Assembly: GCA_023390395.1 (NCBI GenBank) | Contig: JAEWCY010000182.1 | Span: forward strand, 1-23,451 | Source of the DNA: Pseudomonadota bacterium | GTDB taxonomy: Bacteria; Desulfobacterota; Desulfovibrionia; Desulfovibrionales; Desulfovibrionaceae | Direction of reading: 5' to 3' | DNA length: 23,451 nt | Part shown: one piece after another, positions 23,219-23,451 of the stretch | Position numbering within the stretch: position 1 is the first letter of the stretch | Layout: the number at the start of each line of letters is the position of its first letter | Made by a program: the position numbers and the translations under genes | Notes under the pieces: model-generated | The model's input: only the letters and a program-made list of their open reading frames with translations | What the model was told of the DNA's origin: nothing | Databases searched by the model: none

Positions 23219-23451
23219 CTATTTCGCCAGGAGCCGCAGGTACAGGTCGCCGCGCATGGGGCCGATGCGCCGGCCCATGCCCCTCAGGCGGATGGGCCGG
23301 CCCACCACGAAGTCCGGCGGCAGGGTCACCTCCACCATGGTCGGCTTGGCGTTGCCCAGGCCATGGCGGATGCCCACGCGGATGCGCGTGCCGGGAAAAA
23401 GGCTCGTGGTCGGCAGGTGCACGGTCTGCTCGTCGTCGAGCTGCTTGCGGA
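23219..23451 (-). CDS. DnaJ C-terminal-domain protein, 5' end cut by window edge
   Basis: Only the last 76 or so residues are in the window; the frame is open at the right edge. The visible part, with RIRVGIRHGLGNAKPTMVEV, then TLPPDFVVGRPIRLRGMG and GDLYLRLLAK, matches the end of the second peptide-binding beta-sandwich of DnaJ/CbpA-type co-chaperones, where LPxGxxxGxxIRLxGxG and GDLYLxI are typical. Whether a J-domain is present cannot be seen. Upstream gene of a probable operon with the secreted protein. Confidence 0.75.
   Translation of the reverse strand, partial: RKQLDDEQTVHLPTTSLFPGTRIRVGIRHGLGNAKPTMVEVTLPPDFVVGRPIRLRGMGRRIGPMRGDLYLRLLAK

Noticed and set aside
1..23451. CRISPR array, tRNA, rRNA, phage or complete insertion sequence
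   Set aside because: No regularly spaced repeats, no tRNA or rRNA sequence, and no transposase, integrase or phage structural gene were seen.

Overview
The window (23,451 bases, GC-rich) looks like chromosomal DNA of a sulfate-reducing deltaproteobacterium of the Desulfovibrio / Solidesulfovibrio type. This is an inference from gene content: an iorAB operon, a SufC-SufB pair with no other suf gene, CheV, a divergent PEP carboxykinase and a DUF3096 peptide, plus high GC and GTG starts. There is no rRNA, tRNA, CRISPR array, phage or intact insertion sequence. Most genes are ordinary housekeeping or metabolic genes in short operons.

Left third, all on the minus strand. From right to left: a membrane-anchored TPR-like protein; an operon iorA-iorB-regulator joined by 4-base start/stop overlaps; and a PEP carboxykinase gene cut by the left edge. 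IorAB would oxidise aryl-pyruvates with ferredoxin. The regulator has the GAF / AAA+ / Fis layout of a sigma-54 activator but lacks GAFTGA and both arginine-finger positions. IorA keeps ligands for only one of its usual two [4Fe-4S] clusters. Right of the TPR gene lies an ASKHA/ROK-like gene split by a run of ten G (coding strand); removing one G restores a 493-residue frame. Next comes the operon dus-ispH-cheV (tRNA dihydrouridine synthase, last enzyme of the MEP isoprenoid pathway, chemotaxis coupling protein), and then a 47-residue DUF3096 membrane peptide.

Middle. nhaA (Na+/H+ antiporter, plus strand) has its own promoter candidate and a leader with a perfect hairpin. It converges on a DUF364-type gene across a strong shared hairpin. 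The DUF364 gene is divergent from a J1-crystallin-like ADP-ribosylglycohydrolase homologue; the region between them holds two promoter candidates and two perfect palindromes. Two small orphan genes and a membrane acyltransferase follow on the plus strand.

Right third. A 94-base element with perfect ends and TA flanks lies between the acyltransferase and a single-domain response regulator. The two-gene SUF system sufC-sufB follows, closed by a textbook terminator. Then come a family 2 glycosyltransferase (minus) whose 5' end is strikingly AT-rich, a DUF2087 protein (plus), and a minus-strand pair: a DnaJ C-terminal-domain protein cut by the right edge and a small secreted protein.

The observations I would follow first are the degenerate activator in the ior operon, the G10 tract, the one-cluster IorA and the MITE-like element. 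I did not find a complete novel multi-gene system.
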